64,000 bases of DNA from UBA1723 sp045641625 (GTDB taxonomy: Bacteria; Bacteroidota; Bacteroidia; Bacteroidales; Paludibacteraceae). Every line of letters begins with the position of its first letter. Positions within the stretch are counted from its first letter, which is position 1. The position numbers and the translations under genes are program-made. This document shows positions 18,473 through 29,300 of the stretch, one piece after another. A model generated the notes under the pieces. It was not told the origin of the DNA, searched no databases, and saw nothing but the letters and a program-made list of their open reading frames with translations. The DNA lies in assembly GCA_045641625.1 (NCBI GenBank), contig JAZUHH010000081.1:1-64000 (forward strand), read 5' to 3'.

Positions 18473-19618
18473 TTACTTAATATCTAACTCTGTTTTTGAT
18501 TCACCTATTATTTCAGCCTTTAGAATCTGGTTGTTTGAACAAGTGAATTTCAAGTGTCTACCTCCATTCTTTTCAAATAATTCAAAGAAGAACAAATGGT
18601 TGCTAGGTACGGTGAATCTCTTGAAGAAAAAGATAGTACTATAATAACCATTTGCATCTATCACTCCTTTATCGTCAGTCTTATATATGTGTATAGGTAC
18701 TATTTCATCATCTTGTGATGTTTGTTTTTTCCCTTTCTTTTTATTCTTGATATAAGAACGTATGAAGTCAACCTCGTATGCCACTTGACTTCTATTCTCA
18801 ACAAAAAGATAAAACATCAGTATATCATCTTTTATGCAAATAGATTTAAGACAAAAAACAATCTTTTCTTCTATAGCTCCAATGTTATTGAAGCGTGTTC
18901 CTTTTTGAACTATTTGTTTTCCCAATTCGTCCAATTCGGTATCGTTAAGACTTGCCTTTGAAAATTTCGCTTTAGGATTCTGTGAAGATAATGTAATGTT
19001 TATATTCGAAGGGTTGTCATTATGCGTAACACTAAATGGATATATGTTTCCGTCTGTTGTAACTATTGTCAAACTTGTTTCTTCAAAATAGTTAAAGTCA
19101 GTGACCGCTCTGGCTCTGACAATGTTGTTCATATCATCAATCTGCTCTGCTATTATTTCGTCGACACCTACCATTACATCTGCAATTTTCTCTCCCATTA
19201 CTATATGAGAGGTTCTTATTTTACTCAGCTCTATAGAGTAATTGTGTATCACATCGGATATGGCGATAGTGTCAATGACATTTGACATATTGACTGCCAG
19301 GTATTCAGGGTTGGTTTCGTACTCTAATTGAAGGGTATAAATCTTTCCGTTGTTTGTGATTATTGTAGTAGTGGTGTTGTCAAATGATGGTATTCGACTT
19401 TTTATCCTCAATATACTTTTTATGGCAGTTTTTTCCATTTGTATATCATCAGTTCCCATGTCTACATACTTCACATCAGAAGCGAATTTTAAGTAGATCC
19501 ATTTTACATCACTGATTTTTAGAGGAATTTTTGTTAGGCTTTCAACATTTTGAGAGTATATTACTGAAGAATATACACATAGCAATACAGCCAATAATAT
19601 CCTATATACTTTGTACAT
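18473..19618 (-). CDS. traN: Conjugative transfer protein TraN (DUF4138)
   Basis: The protein has a signal peptide (MYKVYRILLAVLLCVYSS...YSQ) and the TraN/DUF4138 features: KYVDMGTDDI near residue 45, two copies of an [IV]-T-x-[DN]-G-x-[IF]-Y-x-[FL]-x-[VL] segment, and the late segment IKDDILMFYLFVENRSQVAYEV followed by DFIRSYIKNKKKGK. TraN belongs to the outer-membrane-facing core of Bacteroidetes conjugative T4SS machines. ATG 19618 is preferred to the 15-codon upstream extension because it begins the signal peptide. It is the first gene of the operon that runs to 2368. This gene is the best single proof of conjugative ancestry here. Confidence 0.88.
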   Translation of the reverse strand: MYKVYRILLAVLLCVYSSVIYSQNVESLTKIPLKISDVKWIYLKFASDVKYVDMGTDDIQMEKTAIKSILRIKSRIPSFDNTTTTIITNNGKIYTLQLEYETNPEYLAVNMSNVIDTIAISDVIHNYSIELSKIRTSHIVMGEKIADVMVGVDEIIAEQIDDMNNIVRARAVTDFNYFEETSLTIVTTDGNIYPFSVTHNDNPSNINITLSSQNPKAKFSKASLNDTELDELGKQIVQKGTRFNNIGAIEEKIVFCLKSICIKDDILMFYLFVENRSQVAYEVDFIRSYIKNKKKGKKQTSQDDEIVPIHIYKTDDKGVIDANGYYSTIFFFKRFTVPSNHLFFFELFEKNGGRHLKFTCSNNQILKAEIIGESKTELDIK

Positions 19619-19671
19619 CTTTTTTATTTTAATGATAATTATGCAATTAATGGGCAATCCCATTCCAAATG

Positions 19672-19679
19672 CAAAATTA
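19672..19679 (-). promoter_or_regulatory. Candidate -7 box for the traN operon
   Basis: Minus-strand TAATTTTG matches TAnnTTTG about 54 bases before the traN start. A TTG lies 22 bases upstream, slightly beyond the usual spacing of the -33 box. Confidence 0.55.
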
Positions 19680-19757
19680 CATTTTTTTATTTTATAGTTC
19701 TCAAGATGTCATGGCTTTTTGATAAAAAATAGTTAAAATTTAAGTTATAATACACAT

Positions 19758-19792
19758 AAAGCGGATTCTCTAAATGATAGGGAATCCGCTTT
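19758..19792. terminator. Hairpin terminator after hipA
   Basis: Arms AAAGCGGATTC and GAATCCGCTTT flank a 13-base loop between the stop of hipA and the traN promoter. The T run is short, so termination may be incomplete. Confidence 0.7.
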
Positions 19793-19823
19793 AATTCATA
19801 TACATATACAAGAAAGTAAAAAG

Positions 19824-20603
19824 CTATCGTCTCATTCCACGAGACTGAGACTCCGATAGTTCTTCAGACATATCCTTGTCTAGTCTTTCCTGGTTAAAGT
19901 ATTTCATAGAAGACACTGTTGCGTTTATGTCTGCAATCTTGTTGTCTTTATCTTTTTTTGCTTTCTCATAGATCTGTTGGAATACAGGATTCTTAGCAAA
20001 TGCTTGACTTTGACACTTTGTTTCTATGGCTTCAAAAGATTTAATGTTTTTTTCATATTCACGTCGCAGTTTCTGGATTTGATGGTACTCGCAAACTATA
20101 TCATTGACTATTGTTAATGACTGGGAATCCATATCCATTCGTTTTTTCCTGATATTCTCAGGTAATACATCATAGTCAACAATCTTTATGCCATCGTCCA
20201 ATTTCTTTACCGTCTCTTTTATTAGATCAATACTTCCTTCATTGTCTATAGACTTATCGTCTTTGATAAATGTCTCTGATGTATATTCGTCTAAAGCGGA
20301 GAATATGATTTGTCGTTTGTCATCATCCTGTAAACTCTCTAATACAACAGCTTCAAATTGTTTGCCTATGGTCGGTTCTCCAAGCAACTGCTTGTAGATT
20401 ATTGTTTCACTCAGTTCCTTTCCTTGCTCGATGATCTGTTTCAATGCAGGTTCGTCAGCCATTGTTAAGTTCGTCTTCGACTCTATGAGCTTCATGTCTC
20501 GTAACTGGTCGCTCAACATATCCAATTCCGACTCATTAAAGCATGATGAGATAACGATTAGAGTGTTGTCGTCCAGTTCTCCGTTTTTGTAATGATACAA
20601 CAG
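19824..20603 (-). repeat. Copy 1 of 780-bp module repeat (hipA 3' end)
   Basis: This stretch is homologous at DNA and protein level to 22533-23312 in the same orientation. Offset is exactly 2,709 bases, with no gaps over 259 codons and about 75% amino-acid identity counted by eye. Recombination between the copies would delete hipB and the kinase part of hipA. Confidence 0.92.
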
Positions 20604-22118
20604 CTCTTTTGCTGGAGTGTTGTTTCCTTCATATTTTTTAATTAGATATTTGTCTACTAACAGACGAATATCGGTTTCTTCCAAATTGGAAATACCTTTT
20701 GAAATCAAAGTCGAATAATCGTCATTTTTCTTTCTTAAAGTGTAACCATAATCGTTTCCGTTTATAGAAGCTGTCAATTTAAACTCATCCTTTCTTATTT
20801 GTCGTATTTGAGCATTCTCGATTTGAATGCCATTTTGGATTTTGAAAGAAAATGTAAGTTTGAGAGGTTGTATCAATCCCCATTCTTCCAAATGTTTTCT
20901 TATGCAAGACTCTATCTTATTGATCCAAATATCAGACACATTATTGCTTTTTGCATATTCTCTAAATTTTAAAAGAGAAGAAGAAACCTCGTCAATAATC
21001 TTTTCTGGATGTCGAATTCCTTCATGTTTGGCAAAATTCAACACATCGTCTTTTGTTATATTCTGTTTCTTGCCATAAATATACATTGAATGTCTGGTGT
21101 CTGGTGTTCCATCCAAAGAACTCATTATATATGTCAAGTCGTAAGCTGGAGATAGTGACCATTCTCCCTTCCTATTCATAAGAAAAGAAAAGTTTTTGTT
21201 GTGGTCGTCTGTGTTATTGGAAAGAATGTTAAAAACCATCCTTCTGAAGACTTCCGTGTATTCCGAGTCAGGCAAATGAAGACTTCTGCATACATATATC
21301 AAAGATTCATAGCTATCGGATTCAGGATCCATTGCAAGTAATGTCTGAGTATGTAGTTTGTCTCCGTTTTTTCTGTCAAATCTTCTTGTTAAAAAATGGT
21401 TTTTATTGTCTATGTTCCATAGTTTTGACTCCATCATTGAAATGCCCGCATCACATGCCATTTGATAATATGTCATTTCTATTTCAGATGTGCATAAGCT
21501 GTCTCCTATTTTTAATATATAGTGAGAATAATCCTTGTCGGCACATACTTGTCCAGACCTGATTTCTCCAGTTTTGTCGTTTATTGCAATCACTAATTTC
21601 GGTTTTCTTCCTCCTGCTGAAGTTCCAACATAAATAAGGGACTGCAAAGACAATGACTCTTTGGAAGAAATTTTTACATCGTCTCTTTCCAGATATATAC
21701 GATTAGCCAAATCAAGTAAAGATTGTATTTCTATTGCCTTTGAATCTTCACTTGATGGAGTTTCAGGGACAAACTCTAATGCTCCCATTCCTCGTTTGCC
21801 AATAAATGAGAGTTTGTCTAATGAATTGATGTCAGACTTCGATACGTTATTAGTTTTCTGCCAGTGCTTAAACAGTTCATTACCCCACGAATCGGGAAGA
21901 GAGTCTGCGATGAATGAAGGTAAAGATTGAAAATCTTTTACATAATCATCTCCTTTTATTGGTTTTTGCCCCCATTTAGAAATCGTCGCTTCAAGAGGGA
22001 ATGGTTCTATCCCTTTTTGAATATAATCAGAATTGTAAAGAAAAAAAGAGTTGTCATTTTTCCATATTAAAGAACCAATCTCTTCTCCCCATAAAAACAC
22101 TTTAATTTTTTTGTTCAT
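19824..22118 (-). CDS. hipA: HipA-family kinase fused to the element's C-terminal module
   Basis: Residues 1-415 are a full HipA Ser/Thr kinase toxin: N-terminal subdomain 1, the FIGKRGMGALEF motif, a P-loop-like TSAGGRKPK near 167, the catalytic NTDDHNKNF near 304 and the metal-binding SPAYDLTY near 326. HipA phosphorylates targets such as aminoacyl-tRNA synthetases. Ordinary HipA proteins end near 440 residues; this one has 764. Residues about 420-505 are a beta-rich linker and 506-764 match the last 259 residues of the giant gene at 22533-30956 without gaps (194 identities by hand count), ending in the same SQSRGMRR. The hipB gene overlaps it by 17 bases. Kinase residues appear intact. The fusion is highly unusual; delivery to the mating partner is inferred. 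Confidence 0.9.
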   Translation of the reverse strand: MNKKIKVFLWGEEIGSLIWKNDNSFFLYNSDYIQKGIEPFPLEATISKWGQKPIKGDDYVKDFQSLPSFIADSLPDSWGNELFKHWQKTNNVSKSDINSLDKLSFIGKRGMGALEFVPETPSSEDSKAIEIQSLLDLANRIYLERDDVKISSKESLSLQSLIYVGTSAGGRKPKLVIAINDKTGEIRSGQVCADKDYSHYILKIGDSLCTSEIEMTYYQMACDAGISMMESKLWNIDNKNHFLTRRFDRKNGDKLHTQTLLAMDPESDSYESLIYVCRSLHLPDSEYTEVFRRMVFNILSNNTDDHNKNFSFLMNRKGEWSLSPAYDLTYIMSSLDGTPDTRHSMYIYGKKQNITKDDVLNFAKHEGIRHPEKIIDEVSSSLLKFREYAKSNNVSDIWINKIESCIRKHLEEWGLIQPLKLTFSFKIQNGIQIENAQIRQIRKDEFKLTASINGNDYGYTLRKKNDDYSTLISKGISNLEETDIRLLVDKYLIKKYEGNNTPAKELLYHYKNGELDDNTLIVISSCFNESELDMLSDQLRDMKLIESKTNLTMADEPALKQIIEQGKELSETIIYKQLLGEPTIGKQFEAVVLESLQDDDKRQIIFSALDEYTSETFIKDDKSIDNEGSIDLIKETVKKLDDGIKIVDYDVLPENIRKKRMDMDSQSLTIVNDIVCEYHQIQKLRREYEKNIKSFEAIETKCQSQAFAKNPVFQQIYEKAKKDKDNKIADINATVSSMKYFNQERLDKDMSEELSESQSRGMRR

Positions 22119-22419
22119 TCTTCTTATGTCTTATTCGTTTGACTTCATTTTCTTTTTTGCCTAAGAATTCATCAGGAAAATCAGGAATTAAATTGTCAAT
22201 ATTTTCTACACATCCAATCGTCTTCAAAAGTGTAATTAATGTAGACAATGAAATATTATATGCAATTCCAGTCTCGAATTTATGTATGGTTGTTATTGTT
22301 ATTCCTGTTTTATCTGCCACTTCTTTTTGCGTCATTTTTTGTAGAAGTCTATATTTCTTGAATCTTTTGCCTAATAATGACACTATTTCTGGCGTAGAAT
22401 ACAAATGCAAATCTTTCAT
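22102..22419 (-). CDS. hipB: HipB-like XRE-family antitoxin
   Basis: About 105 residues with an XRE helix-turn-helix (MTQKEVADKTGITITTIHKFETG), followed by a basic tail. HipB-type proteins bind HipA and repress the operon. The stop overlaps the hipA start by 17 bases, as in other hipBA pairs. The frame is open to 22458, but the ATG at 22419 avoids reading through the promoter region and is chosen. A Bacteroidetes -7 box stands 28 bases upstream. Confidence 0.88.
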   Translation of the reverse strand: MKDLHLYSTPEIVSLLGKRFKKYRLLQKMTQKEVADKTGITITTIHKFETGIAYNISLSTLITLLKTIGCVENIDNLIPDFPDEFLGKKENEVKRIRHKKNEQKN

Positions 22420-22446
22420 ATATATAAATATATTATAATTTACGTG

Positions 22447-22454
22447 CAAAAATA
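22447..22454 (-). promoter_or_regulatory. Candidate -7 box for hipBA
   Basis: Minus-strand TATTTTTG matches TAnnTTTG, located between the terminator of the giant gene and the hipB start. It makes hipBA its own transcription unit. Confidence 0.6.
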
Positions 22455-22490
22455 ACACTTATATTTAATTATATTTATATTTTAACAACA

Positions 22491-22524
22491 AAAAACGACA
22501 AGAGAATATGCTCTTGCCGTTTTT
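22491..22524. terminator. Terminator of the primase/polyvalent operon
   Basis: AAAAACG-A-CAAGAG and CTCTTG-C-CGTTTTT form a stem with one mismatch and a 6-base loop, 9 bases after the stop of the 2,807-aa gene. T runs exist on both strands. Confidence 0.88.
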
Positions 22525-22532
22525 AGAAGAAT

Positions 22533-23312
22533 TTATCTTCTCATTCCACGAGATTGCGATTCAGATTGTTCTTCAGATATATTCTGATCTAGCTTCTCCT
22601 GATTGAAATATTTCATAGAAGATACTGTTGCGTTTATATCTGCAATCTTATTGTCTTTGTCTATCTTCGCTTTTTCATAAATCTGTTGGAATACTGGATT
22701 TTTAGCAAGTACAGGATTCTGATATTTACTTTCTGCAATTTCAAATGATCGATTGATTTTTTCGTAATCACATCGCAACATCTTAACCTTATGATACTCA
22801 CAAACTATATCATTGACAACTGTCAAAGACTGAATATCCATATCAATACGCTTATTTCTAATATTCTCAGGAAGAACATCATAGTCAACCATCTTTATGC
22901 TGTCGTCAATTTTCTGCATAGTCTCCTTTATAAGACCTATACTTCCCTCATAGTCAACAGACTTGTCCTCTCTAATAAACTTCTCTGATGAATATTCATC
23001 TAACGCAGATATGATTATCTGTCGTTTTTCTTCATCATTCAAGTAGTCAAGAACAACAGATTCAAATTGTTTTCCTACTGTCGGTTCGTCGAGCAACTGT
23101 TTGTAGACGATAGTTTCGCCTAAAATCTTTCCTTGCTCGATTATCTGTTGCAATGCGGATTCATCAGACATTTTAAGGTTAGACTTTGACTCAATAAGTT
23201 TCATGTCTCGCAATTGTTCACTTAAAATGTCAATTTCCGCTTCATTAAAGCAAGAAGAAATTACAATTAGAGTGTTGTCGTCTAATCCGCCATTAAGTTT
23301 ATGCCATATAAG
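22533..23312 (-). repeat. Copy 2 of 780-bp module repeat (polyvalent gene 3' end)
   Basis: The same-length partner of 19824-20603. Conserved landmarks are DDNTLIVISSCFNE, YDVLPENIR, QSL, VNDIVCEYH, AKNPVFQQIYEKAK, DKDNKIADINATVSSMKYF and SQSRGMRR. Just before it, residues of the protein show another weak copy of its first 40 positions (DKYKRGEISNTELI...), so the module itself grew by internal duplication. Confidence 0.92.
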
Positions 23313-26300
23313 TTCATCAGCAGGAGAGATTATTGAATTAAGATTATCGATAATTTCCTCAACACTTTCTTTTCTGGATGCATCAATCGTCATTTGCTCA
23401 CAAACAAGAGACACAATTTCTTCCCCACCTTCTTGATACATGTTACGAGTTTCTATGAGTTCAGTGTTGCTGATTTCTCCACGCTTGTATTTGTCTATTA
23501 TTGTCTCACTCAAAGACTTTAATTCATTGACGACAACATCATTATTGACAGATTGGCTAAAATCAGCAGACTCTTGAAGCATTTCTCTTATACCCAAGGG
23601 ATTTATTTCCTTTAGACTAAAAGTTTCTTCAGCACTATATCCTGTCCAGTCTCCATTTTGATTTACACCTCTTATAAAGTCTTCTCCATCCCATGATAGT
23701 ACAGAAACATCTTTAGACGCATAAATAGAGAATGACGGTTCCTGGTCGATTGAAACTCCTTCAAAATAATTTCTGAAAGCTTCTCTAGCACCTTTAGCAA
23801 CTGATGTGAAATTTTCCATCATGTCTCGTTCTATCGCTACCGCATATTGCGAAGGAGTCATGAATCTTTTAGCTAATGCCATATCTTCCTCCAAAGAATA
23901 AGATGCTCCTGGCACTCCGATTTGGGAGAATCTGTCTTTCCACATTTGGATTTCAGATTTTTCAACTATGTTAGAGTATGGGAACTTGTATTTATCAATC
24001 TCCATATTATCATTCTCATGTTTGATGTCATCGGCAACCATAGATTCAGATTGTACTTCAATCACCTGAGTGTCATCCAGATCAATAAAACCAACATCTT
24101 TTGTAGGCAATTCTTCAATATCGTTACTTTGATATCCTATAAGCTTGTTAGAAATGCCCAAACCATTCTGTAGATTATTGTATTCTTCTTGAGTGATAAC
24201 ACCTTGGGTTAAAAGTTCATCCTCTATGTATTTGATTTCTGTTCCATTTGCAACATTAATCGCATACTCAATATTGGGAGAAAGATCTTGTATCTTCCTA
24301 CAATCATATGTCTTTTGCTCCGATTTACCATCTGCGATAAGGACACCAATTAGAAAATCTCCATCTGAATTGGAAACATATCTGTACGGATAAAACTTGC
24401 CACAATCTTTGTTGTACTTGTCAAGAATCTTATATTCAAATATCACAGGATTCAAACGATCAAGTGATAATTCTTCCTTATTTTCGCTCAGTTTTTTACA
24501 TTGTGATGTGACAGCTTCAAGCTTATTGTACGCTTCCTCTTTCCCGTTAATGTCTGCATCACGATGCAATGGTGCTAGCAAGCTCGCTTTTTCGGAATCT
24601 CCGATAAGCAAAGTGAGCAAAATGTCATTCTCTAGAGACAAGAATTGAGAAGAAGTTTGAGCTACAGAAATTGTTTTGAATTTTACATTGTTCACTTCTG
24701 ATACTAAGACTCCTCGTTGTTCCTTATCTGTAGCCATAAGTTCCTCTATCATCTCTTTGAACTCTGTAGCTTGTGAACGAGAATAGATTTTTCTGCCTTC
24801 TGCTATAATGGATTCACACTCATCCATCTTTTTCTTTAACGAAGAAAGAATGTCTCCTTTATCAAAAATATCAACTTTTTGATTTTGTAGCACTTCTAAT
24901 TCGCCTTTAAGACTGTAGTTTGCAGAGTTGTATCTTGCTTCCTGAAGCAACTGGTATTTAATTAGATCGCCAAAGAAATGAGCCAACTTATCATCTGTCA
25001 TGGAAAAATCAATCTCCTTTTCTAGAATATTTATAGGTTCATGCTCTCCAAAATCTAATTGTTTTGGTTCTCCTTCTTTAACAACTCGATCGTTTATGAG
25101 AATATCCTTTAGATATTGACTGCGTAGACTCATATAAAATCTATTATCAGAGCCTTTGCCTTCAATTGTGCCTTCAATACCAAAAGCTTTGATTACAGAT
25201 TTTTTGTTACTATGTTCGTATGAACGGATAGCTTTCGCAATCTCCTTAACAGACGAGTATTCAATTCCATCTATATTTAAATAAACAGAATCTTTTCTAA
25301 CGACAGCATTTTCTCCAAACAGTGCTTTTGCCTTAGTCAATCTATTTTCATAGATTTCATCACCAATTTTGCTATTATAAAATGAGCAATGTTCTCTTAG
25401 ATAATCTCCATTGGCAGTTAAATCCGTCAAGATTTCAGAGTTTAACTCGTATGTCTTTTGTTTTGTTACAAGTTTTTTCTCTCGGTCGGAAGCCTGATTC
25501 CTTAAGTGGATTTGTTCTGTCTCAAGTCGTATTATCTTTTCATTAAGTGTTTGCTTGATCTCTAGATTAAAATTAGAGTTCAAGTTAGCCATACACTCTT
25601 CCGCACTCACACTTAATTCTCCATTTGCATCAGAAGCAAGACCCTTGCTGGCAAAATCCGCTTCTCTTTCTATCATTGTTCCGTTCTTGATGCTACGGAT
25701 CATATTGCCTTTTCTGATTATCTTATCGTACATAAAGACATCATTGGAGTTTTCTTGCGTGAATCGGTAAGCCTTGACCCCTCCCCACTTGTCTAACAGT
25801 TCCCTAGGTATCTTATTTCCTTGACGCAACATACGTCCGAGTCTTTGTTCGTCGTCACTCGCTTTCCATGGTGCATCAAGTAAAATTCCTCCGACAACAC
25901 TTTCTTGTAAGTTATTACCGACTCCCATTGATTCTGATGATCCTATCACAACTCTGTATTTTGCAGAGTTGATATCATTGATAAGCTTCTCCTTCTTTTT
26001 ATTGTCGTTACCGTAAGTTGACTGGTTAAAGAATACAATTTCATTGGCAGGAACACCAGCTTTTATCAAATCTTGTTTTAATTCATCATAGAAAGACCAT
26101 TTATGATGAAGGGATGTGTCATCTTTAGCTCTCTCTAATTGAACTATAATCTCTCTTGCTTCTCCTCCCAATATTTCCTCTTCAAGATTATAATTGTTTT
26201 GAATATGTTCAATCATTTTGTCTATATGATTGTTCAACTCGTCATTTTTGAGAAAAACATATTCGTCCGATTCTTCTTTGCTTTTCTTCTTTAATCCGTC

Positions 26301-29300
26301 ATACATAGATTTTAGTTCAAAATCCATGGCAAGGAAATTGCTATGTTCTTTCCATAACGAATTGTAGATGATCTCTTTCTTCTCGTACCTTGCATTTCCA
26401 ACTTGATCGCAGAATATGAGTTGTACACCTTTGTATTGCTTACCATCAACAATACCAACTGTTTCATCGTATCTTTCCTTAATCATCTTCACACACATTT
26501 CTCTTTTGGAGTTACGTGTAAGTAGACTCATTGGAATATTGTAATCGTTAGCTATTCTCTCAAGAATTTCTCTTGGTATAACAAAATCAACATCCACAGT
26601 TCCACGTCTAGCCACCGATATTGCAGTAAGAGACAAAGCCTTTTTTTCGCCATCCGTTAACTTAATGTATTTTAGATCCTCAAGTTTTACTTTAGGAATT
26701 CTATTTGCACTCATATCCTTCTGATACTCAAGTATCAGTTTGATGTCTTCAGTGATAGCATAATAAGCAGAAGATGACGGAATCATAATTTGCTCTACAT
26801 TGCCCTTCGGTCTGTTTTTAAGCAACTGTGGAGTATTTTCTGTATCAACGACATTTGCAAGTGTCATATACATCGGAGATAAAGCATTTATATTGCTTAC
26901 CTTACCGTATACAAACTGTCGTTTGGGTGTTCCTATGGCATCGTATGTTATCTCTTCTGTTGGAGGATAGAATGTATCTTCAAAGCTCTTGTCGTCCCAA
27001 CCTGCTTTTTGTAAAAAGTTCGGCTTCATATACTTGAAATAGACAAGCATTTCTGTGATAGCGTTCGTAATAGGAGTTCCTGTAGCCATAACGACACCAG
27101 TGTCGGTATTATTGTTAAGGCTATGGATGTAATGGCAAAGGCTCATCATATTCTTTGCCTTGCCAGAACTGTCTGCCACTCCAGAACCTTGAACCATCTT
27201 CTTTCCTGTTTCAGTTGCAAGATTTTTGAATTCATGAGCTTCATCAATACAGAAGAAGTCAAAACCTAATTCGCTAATTCCTACTTTCTTCTTTTGCTCT
27301 TCTGCTTCTTTGTTCTCTAATCCTTTAAGATTCTCCTGTAGTTTTGAGATTTTCTTTTTAATGTCATTGAGTGTGCTTTCATACTTTGCTGAAGATTGTT
27401 TATCCGACAATATCGCATCCATAATCTCAGTTTGATAAGCGATTTCTCGTTTTGTCTCTACAATTTCTGCACTAGGAACATAAATGTTATCCAATGCAGA
27501 TGAAGACATAACACATAAGTCAAAATCTTCATTTTTGATACGATTGAGCGAACTTGCAATGTTTTTGTTGATTCCATCATTTGACATTACATATACAATT
27601 TTCGTGTCAGTGAAAGAACTTTCCAAGTCTTTCTTGATAGACGCAATATTGTTCGGTCTAACAACCATTACTGGACGATTGCACATATTCATCTTTTTCA
27701 TGGTTTTCATAAGAGAAGCCATAGTCAAAGTTTTTCCTGCACCAACTGCATGGTCAAGCAATCCAGTTCGGTTGTAGAGCATTTGTGCAACTGCTCGTCG
27801 TTGGTAGTCATATAAATCTTTACGTAACCCCTCTACCTCAATGAATGAACCATCAAATTTGGGGACTACATAAGAATTCAGGGAATCGTTATATGCTTTC
27901 TCTATAACTGCTGTATATTCTGGCGATTGCTTGATGAACGTTTTAAGTTCATTATTAAGAATCTCAAAAATATGTTTGGCTTCATATTCCCATTGTCCTT
28001 TTCTTATATTGTAGTCATCATATGATTCGTCTTTCTTTTGACGTGTGCCAAATGTTGCAACGGAACAATGTGCAAAAGATGTAAATGCGTCATTTAGTCT
28101 CTTTAATTTATCGCCAACATTAGCATCAGAACCAAAAGGCATATTGTTAGCTTGCGAAATCCCAAGATTTATCAAAACAGCATCTAAATCATTACTCTTA
28201 TTTCTCTCAAAAACTGCCACACATTCAATTATGCCAAGATTCGCATTATACTGAAATTTATAAGACCAATTATGTTTGCAAACTGTATCATTCAATGCCT
28301 GGCAAAAAGACACATATATCTCTTTGGTAATATATGGCATACCACCACGAATGTCAATTTCATCTATTGTAAGACGTTTAGGCATTGCTTCTTTCAATGC
28401 GGATAAATTATCTGCGTACTTATTCGCAAGTCCTAACGTTTCTATATAATTGATTTTATCCGCTAAATTTCCTGATAAGTATATGTTTTTAGGAATGAAC
28501 TTTTCTTCTTCTGGACAGAAAAACACCTCTCCTTTGCACACTTGTTGCCAATTATCTCCAAACTGTTCTTCCAAATATGCGATGTCTATCTCTCCAAACT
28601 TTTTGTTCATAGAATATAAGACATGCTCTTCGATAGTATTGGGAAGTTTGTGTTTCGAATTGACAAATATATTTCTTTCAAGAATATCGGCAACTTCAAT
28701 CTTTCCTTCCTCGTTTCTTTTTTCCAAAAGAATTATGTCAAGAAAATCCTTATCTAAGTTTTTGATAAAAGAAATGTCTTTGTTGTCAAACAGATTTCCG
28801 TTCTTTTTGACAAAATTTTCATAAACATTTCTAATATATACAAGGCTTTTGTCAAATTCGTCACTAACCTGACTGTTAGCTGTTTCTTTCGCAATCTTTC
28901 GGTGATTTTTATATGCGTCTCTCAAATCAATATAATCAGACAAAGTAGAAATTTGCTTATCTGATAATCCCTCGATTTTCTCTAAAGATGACGATTGTTC
29001 ACCGTAAGTGTTATAAGAGAAGTATTCCACATAAGGAATTTTGATTCCGTCTTCTTCTATTATGACAACATTCTTGTTAAATGTTGTTTTTATTGTTTGT
29101 TCCTCTTCAATATCCTGTTCTGGAATAACACTTAAAAATTCGCCTTCCACTTCGATCTGTTTTAATAAGGTGCTTTTCATCTTAGCACTCAAATCTTTGA
29201 TTTCATCAAGAGAAAGGATTTTTGATTCTGACGGATGAGAAACAAAAAAGTCCTTTTTAACGAACTTACCCATTCCTCTTGTTCCGATAAACAAATCTCC

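Noticed and set aside
22791..29238. Plus-strand frames within the polyvalent gene
   Set aside because: Antisense shadows without starts, motifs or neighbours.
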